Assembly: GCF_900110435.1 (NCBI RefSeq)
Contig: NZ_FODT01000005.1
Span: 310,001-374,000 of the forward strand
Direction: 5' to 3'
DNA: 64,000 bases
Source: Rhodopseudomonas pseudopalustris
Lineage (GTDB): Bacteria > Pseudomonadota > Alphaproteobacteria > Rhizobiales > Xanthobacteraceae
Below the pieces are notes generated by a model. The model made no database searches. It was given only the letters and a program-made list of their open reading frames with translations, and was not told the DNA's origin. The translations under genes were made by a program, and so were the position numbers. The number at the start of each line of letters is the position of its first letter. The first letter of the stretch is position 1. Shown here one piece after another: positions 1 through 9,983 of this stretch.

Positions 1-600
1 TCGAAGTCGGGCATTCACCGGTTGATCACGGCGCTGGAGGAGCGCGGCTTCATTCGCCGCCTGCCCAACCGCGCCCGCGCCATCGAAGTGATCAAGCTGC
101 CTGATCTCGGCGGCAACACCGGCGGCGGCCGCCGCGGCTTCACCCCGAGCGTCATCGAAGGCACCCTCGGCAAGGTCCGCCCGCCGAGCCACTCCCATGC
201 CGAGGACGAGTCCGATCGCAATGTCGCGGTGCCGGTGATGGGCCGGATCGCCGCCGGCACTCCGATCGAGGCGCTGCAGACCCGCAGCCACACCATCAGC
301 GTGCCGCCCGACATGCTCGGCTCCGGCGAGCACTACGCGCTCGAAGTGCGCGGCGATTCGATGGTCGAGGCCGGCATTCTCGACGGCGACATGGCGCTGA
401 TCCAGCGCAACGAGAGCGCCGAGACCGGCGACATCGTGGTGGCGCTGATCGACGAGGAGGAAGCAACTCTGAAGCGCTTCCGCCGCCGCGGCGCATCGAT
501 CGCGCTGGAGCCAGCCAACGCCGCCTACGAAGTCCGCATCCTGCCGCCGAACCGCGTCCGGATTCAGGGCAAGCTGATCGGGTTGTATCGCAAGTACTAA
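1..600 (+). CDS. lexA: LexA SOS repressor, 5' end missing
   Basis: Transcriptional repressor of the SOS regulon, inactivated by RecA-stimulated self-cleavage. The reading frame is already open at base 1 with the end of the winged helix-turn-helix ([17 protein letters not shown]), so roughly 40 N-terminal residues lie outside the window. The autocleavage site Ala-Gly in GRIAAGTP is near nt 250-262, the catalytic Ser is in RGDSMVEAG (about nt 358) and the catalytic Lys in ATLKRF (about nt 472). The linker between the DNA-binding and peptidase domains is long, as in other alphaproteobacterial LexA proteins. Its probable target in this window is the double LexA box at 26898-26930. The gene converges on comEC. 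Confidence 0.97.
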
Positions 601-633
601 GCCGACGCCCGCGCGGTCATTCGCTCGCTGTCG

Positions 634-2928
634 TCAGTCGTCGGCGTCCTGGTCCTGCGGCGCCGGCGTGGCGTCGACCAATGCGGGACGCGGCGTGCGG
701 GGCTGCGACGGATCGTTGGCCGACGCCTCGGCGGGCGCGGGCGACCACGGCCGGTCGAGCCGTTTCGGCCGCGCCGCCTCGATCACAAATCCGCCATCAC
801 CGCCCCGGTTTCGCCACAGCGCCAGCGCGCCGCTGTCCTTGAGCAACTCGGCGCTGATCAGACGCGCGGCGCAATCCGGCGGCGGCTGCGCCAGCGCGAT
901 CACCAGCGTCGCCCGCGCGCAATCGTCCGCGACACCGTCCGCCCGGAACGACAGCGCCACCAGGGCGCCATCGGCGAGCGCCGCGACGCAGCCATCGGCG
1001 TCGCAGGATACGCCCTCGCGCAGCGAGGCCGCATCGGCCGCGCGCGAATCCGCATCGGCCGCAAGCCATTCCTTCAGCCTGAAGTGATCAGCACCGCTCT
1101 GCATCACCCGCAGCCGGCCATCCGCCCCGCGCAGCGCGACCTGCCGACCGTCACCGGCAATCAGGATGTCCGGCTGCGGCGTCAGCAGCGCCCAGCCGGT
1201 CGCGACCATCATTATGATGAGTCCGCCATAGCGCAGCGGCGTGCGCAACAAGCCGAGCAGGATGATGCCGAGCGAGGCCAGCAGCAGCGGCCCGCTGCCG
1301 AAAGCGGCAATCTTGCCGATCGCCCCCGGCAACGTCGCGACCCACAAGGCGACGATCATCATCCAGTCGATGCCGACTTCCATGATCCGCCAGAACACGC
1401 CGTCCAATCCGAACGGCATCGCGGCGAGCCCGAGCAGACCCGCGGGCATCACCATCACCGACACCACCGGCATCGCCAGCAGATTGGAAATCACGCCATA
1501 GGGCGTGACGCGGTGGAAGTGAAACGCCGCGTAAGGCGTGGTCGCGAGGCCTGCGACCAGTGAAGCGAGCGCCAGCATCATGATCTCGCGCCCGCCCCAC
1601 AGCGCGGCGCGCGCGGTCGTCGAACTATCCGGCGTGGCGAACAACGCCGGCATTCCAATCTGCACCAGCGCGACCAGCCCGAGCGTTGCGGCGAACGACA
1701 TCTGAAAGCTCGGATGCACCAGCGCTTCCGGCGCGATCAGCAACACCACCAGCGCCGCAATCGCCAGCGTTCGAAAAGTGATGGCGCGGCGATCGACCAT
1801 CACTGCGATCAGCACCACGGCCGTCATCAGAAACGATCGTTGCGTCGCGACCTCGGCGCCGGACAGCAACAAGTAGAACGCCGCGGCGGCGAGCGCGGCC
1901 GCGGCCGCGACTTTCTTGATCGGAAAAATCACCGTCAGCGCCGGGATCAGCGCCAGCAGCGCGCGGACCGCGAAGAACACCACGCCGGCGACGACCGCCA
2001 TGTGATAACCGGAGATCGACAGCACATGGCCGAGGCCCGAGACGAACATCGCATCATTGACCGGCGTCGAGATCGCGTCCCGCCGCCCGGTCAGCAGCGC
2101 GGTCGCGATCGCACGCTGATCGCCGCCGAGCGACATCCGGATCCGCGCGTCGATCGCGTCGCGCAGCCCCTGCATGATCGCTGTGTAGCGCAGCCGCCAA
2201 CCGCCGTCGCCGGGCGGATCGAGCGCAGTGATCGCGCCCAACGCGAAGCCCGACGCGGCGATGCCTTGAAAATACAGATCGCGGCCGAAATCATAGGAGC
2301 CTGGCCGCAACGGCGACAGCGGCGGCTGCAGCCGCGCCTTCAGCGACACGAAGCTGCCGACTGCCGGCGCTGTGCCCTTGCGCACCGACAGCCGGACACG
2401 CTCCAGCGTCGGCGCGCGGCCCGCGGTCTCCATCTCGGTGACGCGCAGCACGAAACGATCAGTGCGCTCGCGCTCCTCGCGGGTCTCGACGAAGCCTTTC
2501 AGGGTCGCCGCCGGCACCGGTTTCGCCAGCACCGGATGCGCGATCCGCTGCGCCTTCAGCGAAACGGTGGCAAAGCCCGCGGCGAAGGCCGCGATCAGCA
2601 GCGCAAGCGGAAACGCACGATTCCGGCGCAGCAGAAAGGCGGCGACGCTGAAAGTGCCAGCCGCAAGGCAAACAACCCAGGCCACCGGCTCATGCGCCGC
2701 GGCGAAGTACAGCGCGATCCCGGCGCCGAACGCCACCGGCACGAAGGGCAATAGCCGGCCCGGCCCAGCTTCGGCGCGAACCCATGCGCGTAGCCTGTCC
2801 GACAGCGCCGGCCAGAACGAAGCTCCCCAGAAAGCCCCCAACGACGCGAGCGCGCCGACCCGGGTCGCGGCGCGCGTCGGCCAAGTCCGTGCCTTGGTTG
2901 GTACTCTGGCTCGATCGCCCCGCTCCAC
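634..2928 (-). CDS. comEC: ComEC/Rec2 family DNA-uptake channel protein
   Basis: Polytopic inner-membrane protein of the ComEC/Rec2 family, which moves single-stranded DNA across the cytoplasmic membrane in natural competence. An N-terminal membrane/DUF4131 region (about residues 55-250) is followed by the Competence domain with the typical GLGHVLSISGYHMA stretch (about residue 300) and many hydrophobic segments up to about residue 570. The C-terminal 190 residues show no HxHxDH metallo-beta-lactamase motif, so the nuclease-like domain found in many ComEC proteins is absent or degenerate. Its place next to lexA and the gltX/gltA genes is common in Rhizobiales. The start is the furthest upstream; a shorter start is possible. 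Competence itself cannot be judged from one gene. Confidence 0.88.
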   Translation of the reverse strand: MERGDRARVPTKARTWPTRAATRVGALASLGAFWGASFWPALSDRLRAWVRAEAGPGRLLPFVPVAFGAGIALYFAAAHEPVAWVVCLAAGTFSVAAFLLRRNRAFPLALLIAAFAAGFATVSLKAQRIAHPVLAKPVPAATLKGFVETREERERTDRFVLRVTEMETAGRAPTLERVRLSVRKGTAPAVGSFVSLKARLQPPLSPLRPGSYDFGRDLYFQGIAASGFALGAITALDPPGDGGWRLRYTAIMQGLRDAIDARIRMSLGGDQRAIATALLTGRRDAISTPVNDAMFVSGLGHVLSISGYHMAVVAGVVFFAVRALLALIPALTVIFPIKKVAAAAALAAAAFYLLLSGAEVATQRSFLMTAVVLIAVMVDRRAITFRTLAIAALVVLLIAPEALVHPSFQMSFAATLGLVALVQIGMPALFATPDSSTTARAALWGGREIMMLALASLVAGLATTPYAAFHFHRVTPYGVISNLLAMPVVSVMVMPAGLLGLAAMPFGLDGVFWRIMEVGIDWMMIVALWVATLPGAIGKIAAFGSGPLLLASLGIILLGLLRTPLRYGGLIIMMVATGWALLTPQPDILIAGDGRQVALRGADGRLRVMQSGADHFRLKEWLAADADSRAADAASLREGVSCDADGCVAALADGALVALSFRADGVADDCARATLVIALAQPPPDCAARLISAELLKDSGALALWRNRGGDGGFVIEAARPKRLDRPWSPAPAEASANDPSQPRTPRPALVDATPAPQDQDADD

Positions 2929-3003
2929 GGCGCTCGCTCCTGATGAGGCGCGACGCCCAGAGTGGCGCAGATCGGGATCGCCGGCAACAGCCGACGCGTA
3001 GCG

Positions 3004-4689
3004 TCAGCTCTTGCCGCTGACTTCCTTGGCGAAGGTATCGCGCAGTCCGATGGTGCGATTGAACACGGGTTTGTCGGCGGTGGAATCCGCGTCGCGGACG
3101 AAATAGCCCTGACGTTCGAATTGGATCGGTTCCGCGGAATTGCTCGCCGCCACCGACAGTTCGATCCGCGCGTTGGTCAGCACTTCAAGCGATTGCGGAT
3201 TGAGGTCGGCTACGAAATTAGCCGCGCTCGGCGCCGGATTGGCGAACAGCTGATTATAAACGCGAATCTCAGCCGGCACCGATTGGGCCGCCGGCAGCCA
3301 GTGCATCGTCGCCTTGACCTTGCGGCCATCCGGCGCGTTTCCGCCACGGGTCTCGGGATCATAGCTGCAGCGCAGCTCGACGATCTCGCCCTTGTCGTTC
3401 TTCACCACCTCGCGGCACTTGATGAAGTACGCGTAGCGCAACCGTACTTCGTTGCCGGGAAACAGCCGGAAGAACTTCTTCGGCGGCGTCTCCATGAAGT
3501 CGTCCTGCTCGATATACAGCTCGCGGCCGAACGTGATCTTGCGGGTGCCGGCGGAGGGATCGTCCGGATGGTTGATCGCCTCGAGTTCCTCGGTCTGGCC
3601 TTCCGGATAGTTTTCGATCACCACCTTCAGCGGCCGCAGCACTGCCATCCGGCGCTGCGACGTGCGGTTGAGCTCCTCGCGGATGCAGAATTCCAGCATT
3701 CCGACGTCGACCACACTGTTGGCCTTGGCGACGCCGATCCGCTTCACGAATTCACGGATCGCCGCCGGCGGCACGCCGCGGCGCTTGAGGCCGGCGATCG
3801 TCGGCATCCGCGGGTCGTCCCATCCGCTGACATGACCTCCGCGGACGAGCTCCGTCAGCACCCGCTTCGACAGCAGCGTATAGGTGATGTTGAGCCGTGC
3901 GAATTCGTATTGCTTCGGCTGCGACGGCACCGGCAGCTTCGACAGCAGCCATTCGTAGAGCGGCCGGTGATCCTCGAATTCCAGCGTGCAGATCGAATGG
4001 GTCACCCCTTCGATCGCGTCCGACTGGCCGTGCGCATAATCGTAGCTCGGATAGATCGACCAAGCGTCCCCGGTGCGCGGATGATGCGCGTGCAGGATCC
4101 GGTACAGCACCGGATCGCGCAGATTGATGTTGCCCGACGCCATGTCGATCTTGGCGCGCAGCACCCTTGCGCCGTTCGGGAATTCACCGGCCTTCATGCG
4201 GCGGAACAGGTCGAGATTGTCCTCCACCGAGCGGTCGCGGAACGGGCTGTTGCGTCCCGGCTCGGTCAGCGTGCCGCGGCTCGTTCGAATTTCCTCCTGC
4301 GACTGGTCGTCGACATAGGCGTCGCCGTTGCGGATCAGCAGTTCGGCCCATTCATACAGCCGCTCGAAATAGTCCGAGGCGTAGAATACATTCCTGCCCC
4401 AGTCGAAGCCCAGCCAGCGCACATCGGCCTGAATCGAATCGATGTATTCCTGCTCTTCCTTGGTCGGGTTGGTGTCGTCGAAGCGCAGGTTGCAGCGGCC
4501 ACCGAATTCCTGGGCGATGCCGAAATTCAGAGCGATCGACTTGGCATGGCCGATATGCAGATAGCCGTTCGGCTCGGGCGGGAACCGCGTCACGACCTCG
4601 CGGTGCTTGCCGGCCTCGAGATCGGCCTGGACAATATCGCGAATGAAGTCGCGCCCTGCCTCGCCAGTCGCTGCGTCTGCCGTCGTCAT
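3004..4689 (-). CDS. glnS: Glutamine--tRNA ligase
   Basis: Class I aminoacyl-tRNA synthetase that charges tRNA-Gln with glutamine in the cytoplasm. The HIGH motif appears in [15 protein letters not shown] near the N-terminus and a KMSKS-type LLSKRVL further on. The C-terminal half is the paired anticodon-binding beta-barrels. From the chosen ATG at 4689 (MTTADAATG) the protein has 561 residues, close to the family norm. The frame stays open upstream to 4872, but that stretch is made of the palindromic repeat at 4712-4800, so the longer start is rejected. The gene is divergent from gltX. Many alphaproteobacteria lack GlnS and make Gln-tRNA by transamidation, so its presence beside gltX is of interest. 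Confidence 0.95.
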   Translation of the reverse strand: MTTADAATGEAGRDFIRDIVQADLEAGKHREVVTRFPPEPNGYLHIGHAKSIALNFGIAQEFGGRCNLRFDDTNPTKEEQEYIDSIQADVRWLGFDWGRNVFYASDYFERLYEWAELLIRNGDAYVDDQSQEEIRTSRGTLTEPGRNSPFRDRSVEDNLDLFRRMKAGEFPNGARVLRAKIDMASGNINLRDPVLYRILHAHHPRTGDAWSIYPSYDYAHGQSDAIEGVTHSICTLEFEDHRPLYEWLLSKLPVPSQPKQYEFARLNITYTLLSKRVLTELVRGGHVSGWDDPRMPTIAGLKRRGVPPAAIREFVKRIGVAKANSVVDVGMLEFCIREELNRTSQRRMAVLRPLKVVIENYPEGQTEELEAINHPDDPSAGTRKITFGRELYIEQDDFMETPPKKFFRLFPGNEVRLRYAYFIKCREVVKNDKGEIVELRCSYDPETRGGNAPDGRKVKATMHWLPAAQSVPAEIRVYNQLFANPAPSAANFVADLNPQSLEVLTNARIELSVAASNSAEPIQFERQGYFVRDADSTADKPVFNRTIGLRDTFAKEVSGKS

Positions 4690-4711
4690 GAATCCATCTT
4701 TCTGCCTGGAA

Positions 4712-4800
4712 GCGTTTTCGAGCGAAGTGGATGCCGGCTCGCGTGAAGAAAACGCGTCGAAAATTGAACCTGAAGCTCCGGTTCTATCAGAACCCGAGCT
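4712..4800. repeat. Interspersed palindromic repeat, modules B and C
   Basis: Two adjacent inverted repeats lie in the glnS-gltX divergent intergenic region. Module B (4712-4755) is bounded by GCGTTTT/AAAACGC and contains TTCGAGCGAAGTGGATGCC. Module C (4774-4800) is a 12-bp stem with one mismatch around a 3-nt loop. Related copies in the same B-then-C order occur at 35695-35790 (opposite strand) and 57168-57257. Confidence 0.75.
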
Positions 4801-4941
4801 CTGGTCGGAACCCGAAGCGGTATCTGCCAAATCCGAGGCCCCGCGCCAACCCCCGAAGGATGCGCGGACCACTTTAGTTATGCGCCGATCCTGCTATACA
4901 CCCTCCGCGCCGCTCCGGCCCGCTTGCAAACCCAGCTCCGA

Positions 4942-6363
4942 ATGACCCGACCTGTCGTCACCCGCTTCGCGCCCTCGCCCACCGGTTTCCTCCATATCGG
5001 AGGCGGCCGCACCGCCCTTTTCAACTGGCTGTACGCGCGCAAGCACGGCGGCAAGATGTTGCTGCGAATCGAAGATACCGATCGCCAGCGCTCGACCCAG
5101 CCGGCAATCGACGCCATCCTCGACGGGCTGAAATGGCTCGGGATCGAATGGGATGGCGACACCGTCTACCAGTTCGCGCGCGCCGCGCGGCACCGCGAGG
5201 TCGCCGAGCAATTGCTGGCCGAGGGCAAGGCTTATCGCTGCTATGCGACCGCCGAGGAACTGACGGCGATGCGGGACAAGGCCCGCGCCGAGGGCCGCTC
5301 GAAGCTGTACGACGGCAGCTGGCGCGATCGCGATCCGTCCGATGCGCCAGCGGACCTCAAGCCGACGATCCGGCTTCGCGCGCCGCTCACCGGCGAGACC
5401 GTAATCGAGGATCAGGTCCAGGGCCGCGTGGTCTGGCAGAACGAAAACCTCGACGATCTGGTGCTGCTGCGCGGCGACGGCACGCCGACATACATGCTCG
5501 CGGTGGTGGTCGACGACCACGACATGGACGTCACCCATATCATTCGCGGCGACGACCATCTGATCAACGCTGCGCGGCAGAAACAAATCTACGACGCGAT
5601 GGGTTGGGAGCTGCCGGTGATGGCGCACATCCCGCTGATCCACGGCCCGGACGGATCGAAGCTCTCGAAGCGCCACGGCGCGCTCGGCGTCGACGCCTAT
5701 CGCGCAATGGGTTACCTGCCGGCGGCGCTGCGCAACTACCTGGTCAGGCTGGGCTGGAGCCATGGCGATCAGGAGCTTTTTACCACGCAGGAAATGATCG
5801 ATGCGTTCGATCTGTCCGCAATCGGACGCTCGGCGGCGCGGTTCGATTTCGCCAAGCTGGAAAGCCTCAACGGCCACTACATCCGTCAGACCGACGATCA
5901 ATCTCTCGTGACCCTGCTGGAGGATCTGCTGCACTATGTCCCGCAGGGGCCGGCGATCGCCGCCCGCCTCACTGATACCACCCGCGCCCAGCTCTTGCAG
6001 GCGATGCCGGGGCTGAAAGAACGCGCCAAGACGCTGCTCGAACTGCTCGACAATGCCGGCTTCATCTTCGCCGACCGCCCGCTCGCTGTCGACACCAAGG
6101 GCCAGACGGTTCTGACGCCGGAAACACGCGCTCTGATCGGACGTCTGCGTGCGGCGCTGGAGGATGTCTCGCCATGGACCGCGGCGAATACCGAGGCGGC
6201 AATGCGGACTTTTGCCGAACAGACCGGGCTGAAGCTCGGCGCGGTGGCGCAACCGCTGCGCGTTGCGCTCACCGGGCGGACCACGTCACCCGGAATATTC
6301 GACGTTCTGGCGGTTTTGGGGCGGGAGGAATGCCTGTCCCGCCTCGCCGATCAGGCCGCGTAG
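4942..6363 (+). CDS. gltX: Glutamate--tRNA ligase
   Basis: Class I synthetase charging tRNA-Glu with glutamate (and possibly tRNA-Gln in species that use GatCAB). The HIGH motif lies in [20 protein letters not shown] at the N-terminus and KMSKS appears as [11 protein letters not shown]. At 473 residues the length is normal. The ATG at 4942 is chosen over an in-frame TTG at 4924 because [20 protein letters not shown] begins just ahead of the first conserved strand, where the family usually starts. It is followed 150 bp later by gltA on the same strand. A second gltX or GluQ-type paralogue elsewhere in the genome is likely in this group but cannot be seen here. Confidence 0.95.
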   Translation: MTRPVVTRFAPSPTGFLHIGGGRTALFNWLYARKHGGKMLLRIEDTDRQRSTQPAIDAILDGLKWLGIEWDGDTVYQFARAARHREVAEQLLAEGKAYRCYATAEELTAMRDKARAEGRSKLYDGSWRDRDPSDAPADLKPTIRLRAPLTGETVIEDQVQGRVVWQNENLDDLVLLRGDGTPTYMLAVVVDDHDMDVTHIIRGDDHLINAARQKQIYDAMGWELPVMAHIPLIHGPDGSKLSKRHGALGVDAYRAMGYLPAALRNYLVRLGWSHGDQELFTTQEMIDAFDLSAIGRSAARFDFAKLESLNGHYIRQTDDQSLVTLLEDLLHYVPQGPAIAARLTDTTRAQLLQAMPGLKERAKTLLELLDNAGFIFADRPLAVDTKGQTVLTPETRALIGRLRAALEDVSPWTAANTEAAMRTFAEQTGLKLGAVAQPLRVALTGRTTSPGIFDVLAVLGREECLSRLADQAA

Positions 6364-6513
6364 CGCGCCCCGGGATTGGCACAGAGATGCGCCGTCTTGC
6401 GGTGCACACAGCAATAAGCTACCCATTCCGCGTGCGCTTTTAGGCCAACCAGTCTCGCTCGCATCTTCGGTGCGCCGCCGCTGGTTTCGACAACGAACAT
6501 CGGGGACCACACG

Positions 6514-7818
6514 ATGGACGCAACGACAAACAACAAGTCAGCAACGCTTACGGTTGGAAACAACGCTTACGATCTTCCCATTCTGACCGGAACGGTGGGC
6601 CCCGATGTCGTCGACATCGGCAAGCTTTACGCCCAGGCGGGGTTGTTCACTTACGACCCTGGTTTCACGTCGACGGCGAGCTGCCAGTCCAAGATCACCT
6701 ATATCGACGGCGATGCCGGCGTTCTCGAATATCGCGGCTATCCGATCGAGCAACTCGCCCAGCAGGGCGACTTCCTCGAGACCTGCTATCTTCTGCTGTA
6801 CGGCGAACTGCCGACCAAGGCGCAGAAGGAAGATTTCGACTACCGGGTCACGCGCCACAACATGGTGCACGAGCAGATGGCCCGATTCTTCCAGGGCTTC
6901 CGCCGCGACGCGCATCCGATGGCGGTGATGGTCGCGTCGGTCGGCGCGCTGGCCGCGTTCTATCACGACTCTACCGACATCAACGATCCGACCCAGCGGA
7001 TGATCGCCTCGATCCGGATGATCGCCAAGATCCCGACGCTGGCGGCGATGGCCTACAAATACTCGGTCGGCCAGCCGTTCATGTACCCGAAGAACTCGCT
7101 GACCTTTGCCGGCAATTTTCTGCACATGTGCTTCGCCACACCTTGCGAGGAGTACAAGGTCAATCCGGTGCTGGCGCAAGCTCTCGACAAGATCTTCACG
7201 CTGCACGCCGATCACGAGCAGAACGCCTCGACCTCGACGGTCCGCATCGCGGGCTCCTCCGGCGCCAACCCGTTCGCCTGCATCGCTGCCGGCATCGCCT
7301 GTCTGTGGGGTCCGGCGCATGGCGGGGCCAACGAGGCTGCGCTGGCGATGCTGAAGGAAATCGGCTCGGTCGAGAACATTCCCGACTTCATCGCGCGCGT
7401 GAAGGACAAGAACTCCACGGTGCGGCTGATGGGCTTCGGCCACCGCGTCTACAAGAACTACGATCCGCGCGGCAAGATCATGCAGCAGACCTGCCATGAA
7501 GTGCTGGCCGAGACCGGCCATCACGGCGACCCGCTGTTGAAGGTGGCGATGGAGCTCGAGAAGATCGCGCTCAGCGACCAGTACTTCATCGACCGCAAGC
7601 TGTATCCCAACGTCGACTTCTATTCGGGCATCACCCTGAAGGCGATGGGCTTCCCGACCGACATGTTCACCGTGTTGTTCGCGGTGGCGCGCACCGTCGG
7701 CTGGATCAGCCAGTGGAGCGAGATGATCGAGGATCCGCAGCAGAAGATCGGCCGTCCGCGCCAGCTCTTCACCGGCTCGCCGAGCCGCCAATATGTCGCG
7801 ATCGACAAGCGCGGCTGA
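6514..7818 (+). CDS. gltA: Citrate synthase (type II)
   Basis: Condenses acetyl-CoA with oxaloacetate, the entry reaction of the TCA cycle. The 434-residue length and overall sequence match the hexameric, NADH-sensitive type II enzymes of Gram-negative bacteria. Catalytic-region motifs are visible: [28 protein letters not shown] with its His, [13 protein letters not shown], and the downstream Asp in YPNVDFYSG. The start ATG is preceded by the purine-rich CGGGGACCACACG leader. The gene stands alone on the plus strand and ends 24 bp before a strong bidirectional hairpin terminator shared with the converging lpxB operon. Confidence 0.97.
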   Translation: MDATTNNKSATLTVGNNAYDLPILTGTVGPDVVDIGKLYAQAGLFTYDPGFTSTASCQSKITYIDGDAGVLEYRGYPIEQLAQQGDFLETCYLLLYGELPTKAQKEDFDYRVTRHNMVHEQMARFFQGFRRDAHPMAVMVASVGALAAFYHDSTDINDPTQRMIASIRMIAKIPTLAAMAYKYSVGQPFMYPKNSLTFAGNFLHMCFATPCEEYKVNPVLAQALDKIFTLHADHEQNASTSTVRIAGSSGANPFACIAAGIACLWGPAHGGANEAALAMLKEIGSVENIPDFIARVKDKNSTVRLMGFGHRVYKNYDPRGKIMQQTCHEVLAETGHHGDPLLKVAMELEKIALSDQYFIDRKLYPNVDFYSGITLKAMGFPTDMFTVLFAVARTVGWISQWSEMIEDPQQKIGRPRQLFTGSPSRQYVAIDKRG

Positions 7819-7842
7819 TCCGCTTCGACCGTAGCTCGACAA

Positions 7843-7875
7843 AAAACGGCGAACCGCCCCGCGGTTCGCCGTTTT
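7843..7875. terminator. Bidirectional intrinsic terminator between gltA and lpxB
   Basis: Perfect 15-bp stem (7843-7857 with 7861-7875) around a 3-nt CCC loop. T-rich tracts follow on both strands: TTTTGCTTT on plus, and TTTTTT on minus because the stem is preceded by AAAAAA. It lies between the converging ends of gltA and lpxB. Confidence 0.93.
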
Positions 7876-7929
7876 GCTTTGGAGAGTCCTGAACAGGGCG
7901 GAGAGCGTGGCCCTGCCCGCCCGCCGGCG

Positions 7930-9111
7930 TCACGCCTTGCGCAGCACCGCCAGCACGACATCCGCCGCGCAGGCGCTCGGCGTTTGCGCGCCGGTCGACA
8001 TGATCTCGTCGATCCGGGTGAAGCCTTCGAGCTGGCGCGTCCGCATCGGCGAGTCGGCCAGCACCTCCCGCAATGCCGGGACCAACTTGTCGGGCACGCA
8101 GTCTTCCTGGATGAACTCCGGGATGACGTTTTCGCCGACGACGAGATTGGCGAGGATCACCGAGGCCGAGCGGATCACCCGCTTGCCGATCCACGCCTCC
8201 ATCGCCCCGGCCTTGTAGACCGCCACCATCGGCACATGCGCCAACGCCAGTTCGAGCGTCACCGTGCCGGATTTTGCGAACGCCGCCCGCGCGATCCGGA
8301 ACGCGGCCTTTTTCTCGGCATCGCCGACCACGATGGTCGGCTGCACCGGCCAGTCACGCACCCCGGCCTCGACCGCGTCGCGCAGATGCGGAACCGTCGG
8401 CAGGATCAGTTCGAGATTGCCCTGCTCCGCCTGAAGCCGCCCCAGCGTCTCGCCGAACACCGCCATCTGATGGAAGATCTCGCTGCGCCGGCTGCCAGGC
8501 AGCACCACCAGCACCGGCGGATCGGAATCGCGCCGGGCCTGCTCGGCCGGGCTCGGACGCAGACTGTCGATCTGCTCGGTCAGCGGATGGCCGACATAGG
8601 TGCAGGGCGGACCGCGCAGCCTGCGATATTCCTGCGGCTCGAACGGCAACAGCGCCAGCACGTGATCGACATAGGGCCGCATCGCGCGCGCCCGGCCCGG
8701 CCGCCATGCCCAGACCGTCGGAGATACGTAGTTGACGATCGCGATCGACGGGTCACGCACCCGCACCCGCTTGGCGACTCGATGGGTAAAGTCGGGACTG
8801 TCGATGATGATCAGCATGTCGGGCCGGGCGCGATGCACCGCCTCGGCGGTGCTGCGGATCCGGCGGAGGATCGAGGGCAGCCGTCGCACCACGGCGGAGA
8901 TTCCCATGATCGACAGCTCCTCGATCGGAAACAGCGAGACCAGCCCCTGCTCCGCCATCGCCCGGCCGCCGACGCCTTCGAACCGAACGGAGACGCCGAG
9001 CCGCTGCTGCAGCTCCTTCATGAGCGCCGCACCAAGGCGATCGCCGGATTCCTCGGTGGCGATCAGAAACAGCCTGTGCTGCGCGCCTGGGCTCGAACGC
9101 GCAGCCATCAT
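7930..9111 (-). CDS. lpxB: Lipid-A-disaccharide synthase
   Basis: GT-B-type glycosyltransferase (GT19) that joins UDP-2,3-diacylglucosamine and lipid X to give the tetra-acylated lipid A disaccharide at the inner face of the cytoplasmic membrane. The conserved N-terminal GVGGRAMAEQGL stretch, IDSPDFTHRVAKRVR, the YVSPTVWAWRPGRA motif and the C-terminal LPGSRRSEI region are visible. 393 residues is normal. Its ATG overlaps the lpxI stop by 4 nt (ATGA). It is the last gene of the lpxD-fabZ-lpxA-lpxI-lpxB run and ends at the terminator at 7843-7875. Confidence 0.96.
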   Translation of the reverse strand: MMAARSSPGAQHRLFLIATEESGDRLGAALMKELQQRLGVSVRFEGVGGRAMAEQGLVSLFPIEELSIMGISAVVRRLPSILRRIRSTAEAVHRARPDMLIIIDSPDFTHRVAKRVRVRDPSIAIVNYVSPTVWAWRPGRARAMRPYVDHVLALLPFEPQEYRRLRGPPCTYVGHPLTEQIDSLRPSPAEQARRDSDPPVLVVLPGSRRSEIFHQMAVFGETLGRLQAEQGNLELILPTVPHLRDAVEAGVRDWPVQPTIVVGDAEKKAAFRIARAAFAKSGTVTLELALAHVPMVAVYKAGAMEAWIGKRVIRSASVILANLVVGENVIPEFIQEDCVPDKLVPALREVLADSPMRTRQLEGFTRIDEIMSTGAQTPSACAADVVLAVLRKA

Positions 9112-9965
9112 GCCGGCACACCTGTGACGAACAGGCCAGCCGCGTCTGCGGCTTTGATCGTCTCCTGCGGTTCGGCGACCAGCGTGTTGCCGGCTGCAAC
9201 CGCGATGCCGGCGAGCCCTGCGGCCGCGACGCCTTCGACGGTGCGCGGGCCGAGCGTCGGCAGGTCAAAGCGGAGGTCCTGGCCGCTCTTGGGCGACTTC
9301 ACCAGGACGCCGCGACCGGGTTTCGCGTGGATGGCGCCCTGCGCCCGCAGCCGCGCCAGATTGGCGAGCAGCGCATCGGTGCCGCCGATATCCTCGACCG
9401 CCACGACATGGCCGTCGATCACGATCACGCCCTGCCCGATATCGAACGGGCTGAGCGCCGCCAGCACCGCGATGCCCTTGGCGATGTCGGCGAGATGTCC
9501 CTCATCGGGAGCAGCCCGGGTGAGTTCGCCCCGTGGCATCAGCAGCTCCGGCGCGACGTCCTTGACGCCGTGCAGGCGAAAGCCTTCGCCCTCGAAGATC
9601 CGGCCGATGCTGGTGAGCAGATGATCGTCGCCGCCGCGATACGCGGCCATCACGCTCGGCAGAACTCGCACCGCGCCCCAGTCGAGCCGAACCGACGCCA
9701 GCGACGGCCGCACCACGGAGCCGATGAACATCACGTCGCGGCAATGCTCGGCCCGCAACAGCCGCTTCAAACGGCCGTACTGGCCGATCGAGATCCAGTG
9801 GTGGCGAAAGCGCGCAATCCCGCTCGGATCGCAGAAGCCGCGCAGCCCGATCAGCAGCGGCGTGATCTGCCTCGCCTGCATCGAGTCCGCGATGGCGAAC
9901 GGCAATACGCCGCCGCCGGCGATGACGCCGACGGGCGAACCGATCTGCAGGCCGGGAGCCGTCAT
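9108..9965 (-). CDS. lpxI: UDP-2,3-diacylglucosamine pyrophosphatase LpxI (DUF1009)
   Basis: Hydrolyses UDP-2,3-diacylglucosamine to lipid X, the step LpxH performs in enterobacteria. LpxI is the functional replacement in most alphaproteobacteria. The 285-residue protein has the DUF1009 pattern: an N-terminal GVIAGGGVLPFAIADSMQA motif and, in the C-terminal domain, DGHVVAVEDIGGTDALLANL and the GRGVLVKSPKSGQDLRFDLP stretch. It sits between lpxA (18 bp upstream) and lpxB (4-nt overlap), exactly where the missing lipid A step belongs. No lpxH is visible in the window. Confidence 0.93.
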   Translation of the reverse strand: MTAPGLQIGSPVGVIAGGGVLPFAIADSMQARQITPLLIGLRGFCDPSGIARFRHHWISIGQYGRLKRLLRAEHCRDVMFIGSVVRPSLASVRLDWGAVRVLPSVMAAYRGGDDHLLTSIGRIFEGEGFRLHGVKDVAPELLMPRGELTRAAPDEGHLADIAKGIAVLAALSPFDIGQGVIVIDGHVVAVEDIGGTDALLANLARLRAQGAIHAKPGRGVLVKSPKSGQDLRFDLPTLGPRTVEGVAAAGLAGIAVAAGNTLVAEPQETIKAADAAGLFVTGVPA

Positions 9966-9983
9966 GGCGCGTCCGCTGCTGGT

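Noticed and set aside
4690-4872. N-terminal extension of GlnS
   Set aside because: Consists of palindromic repeat DNA; family members start at MTT or equivalent near 4689.
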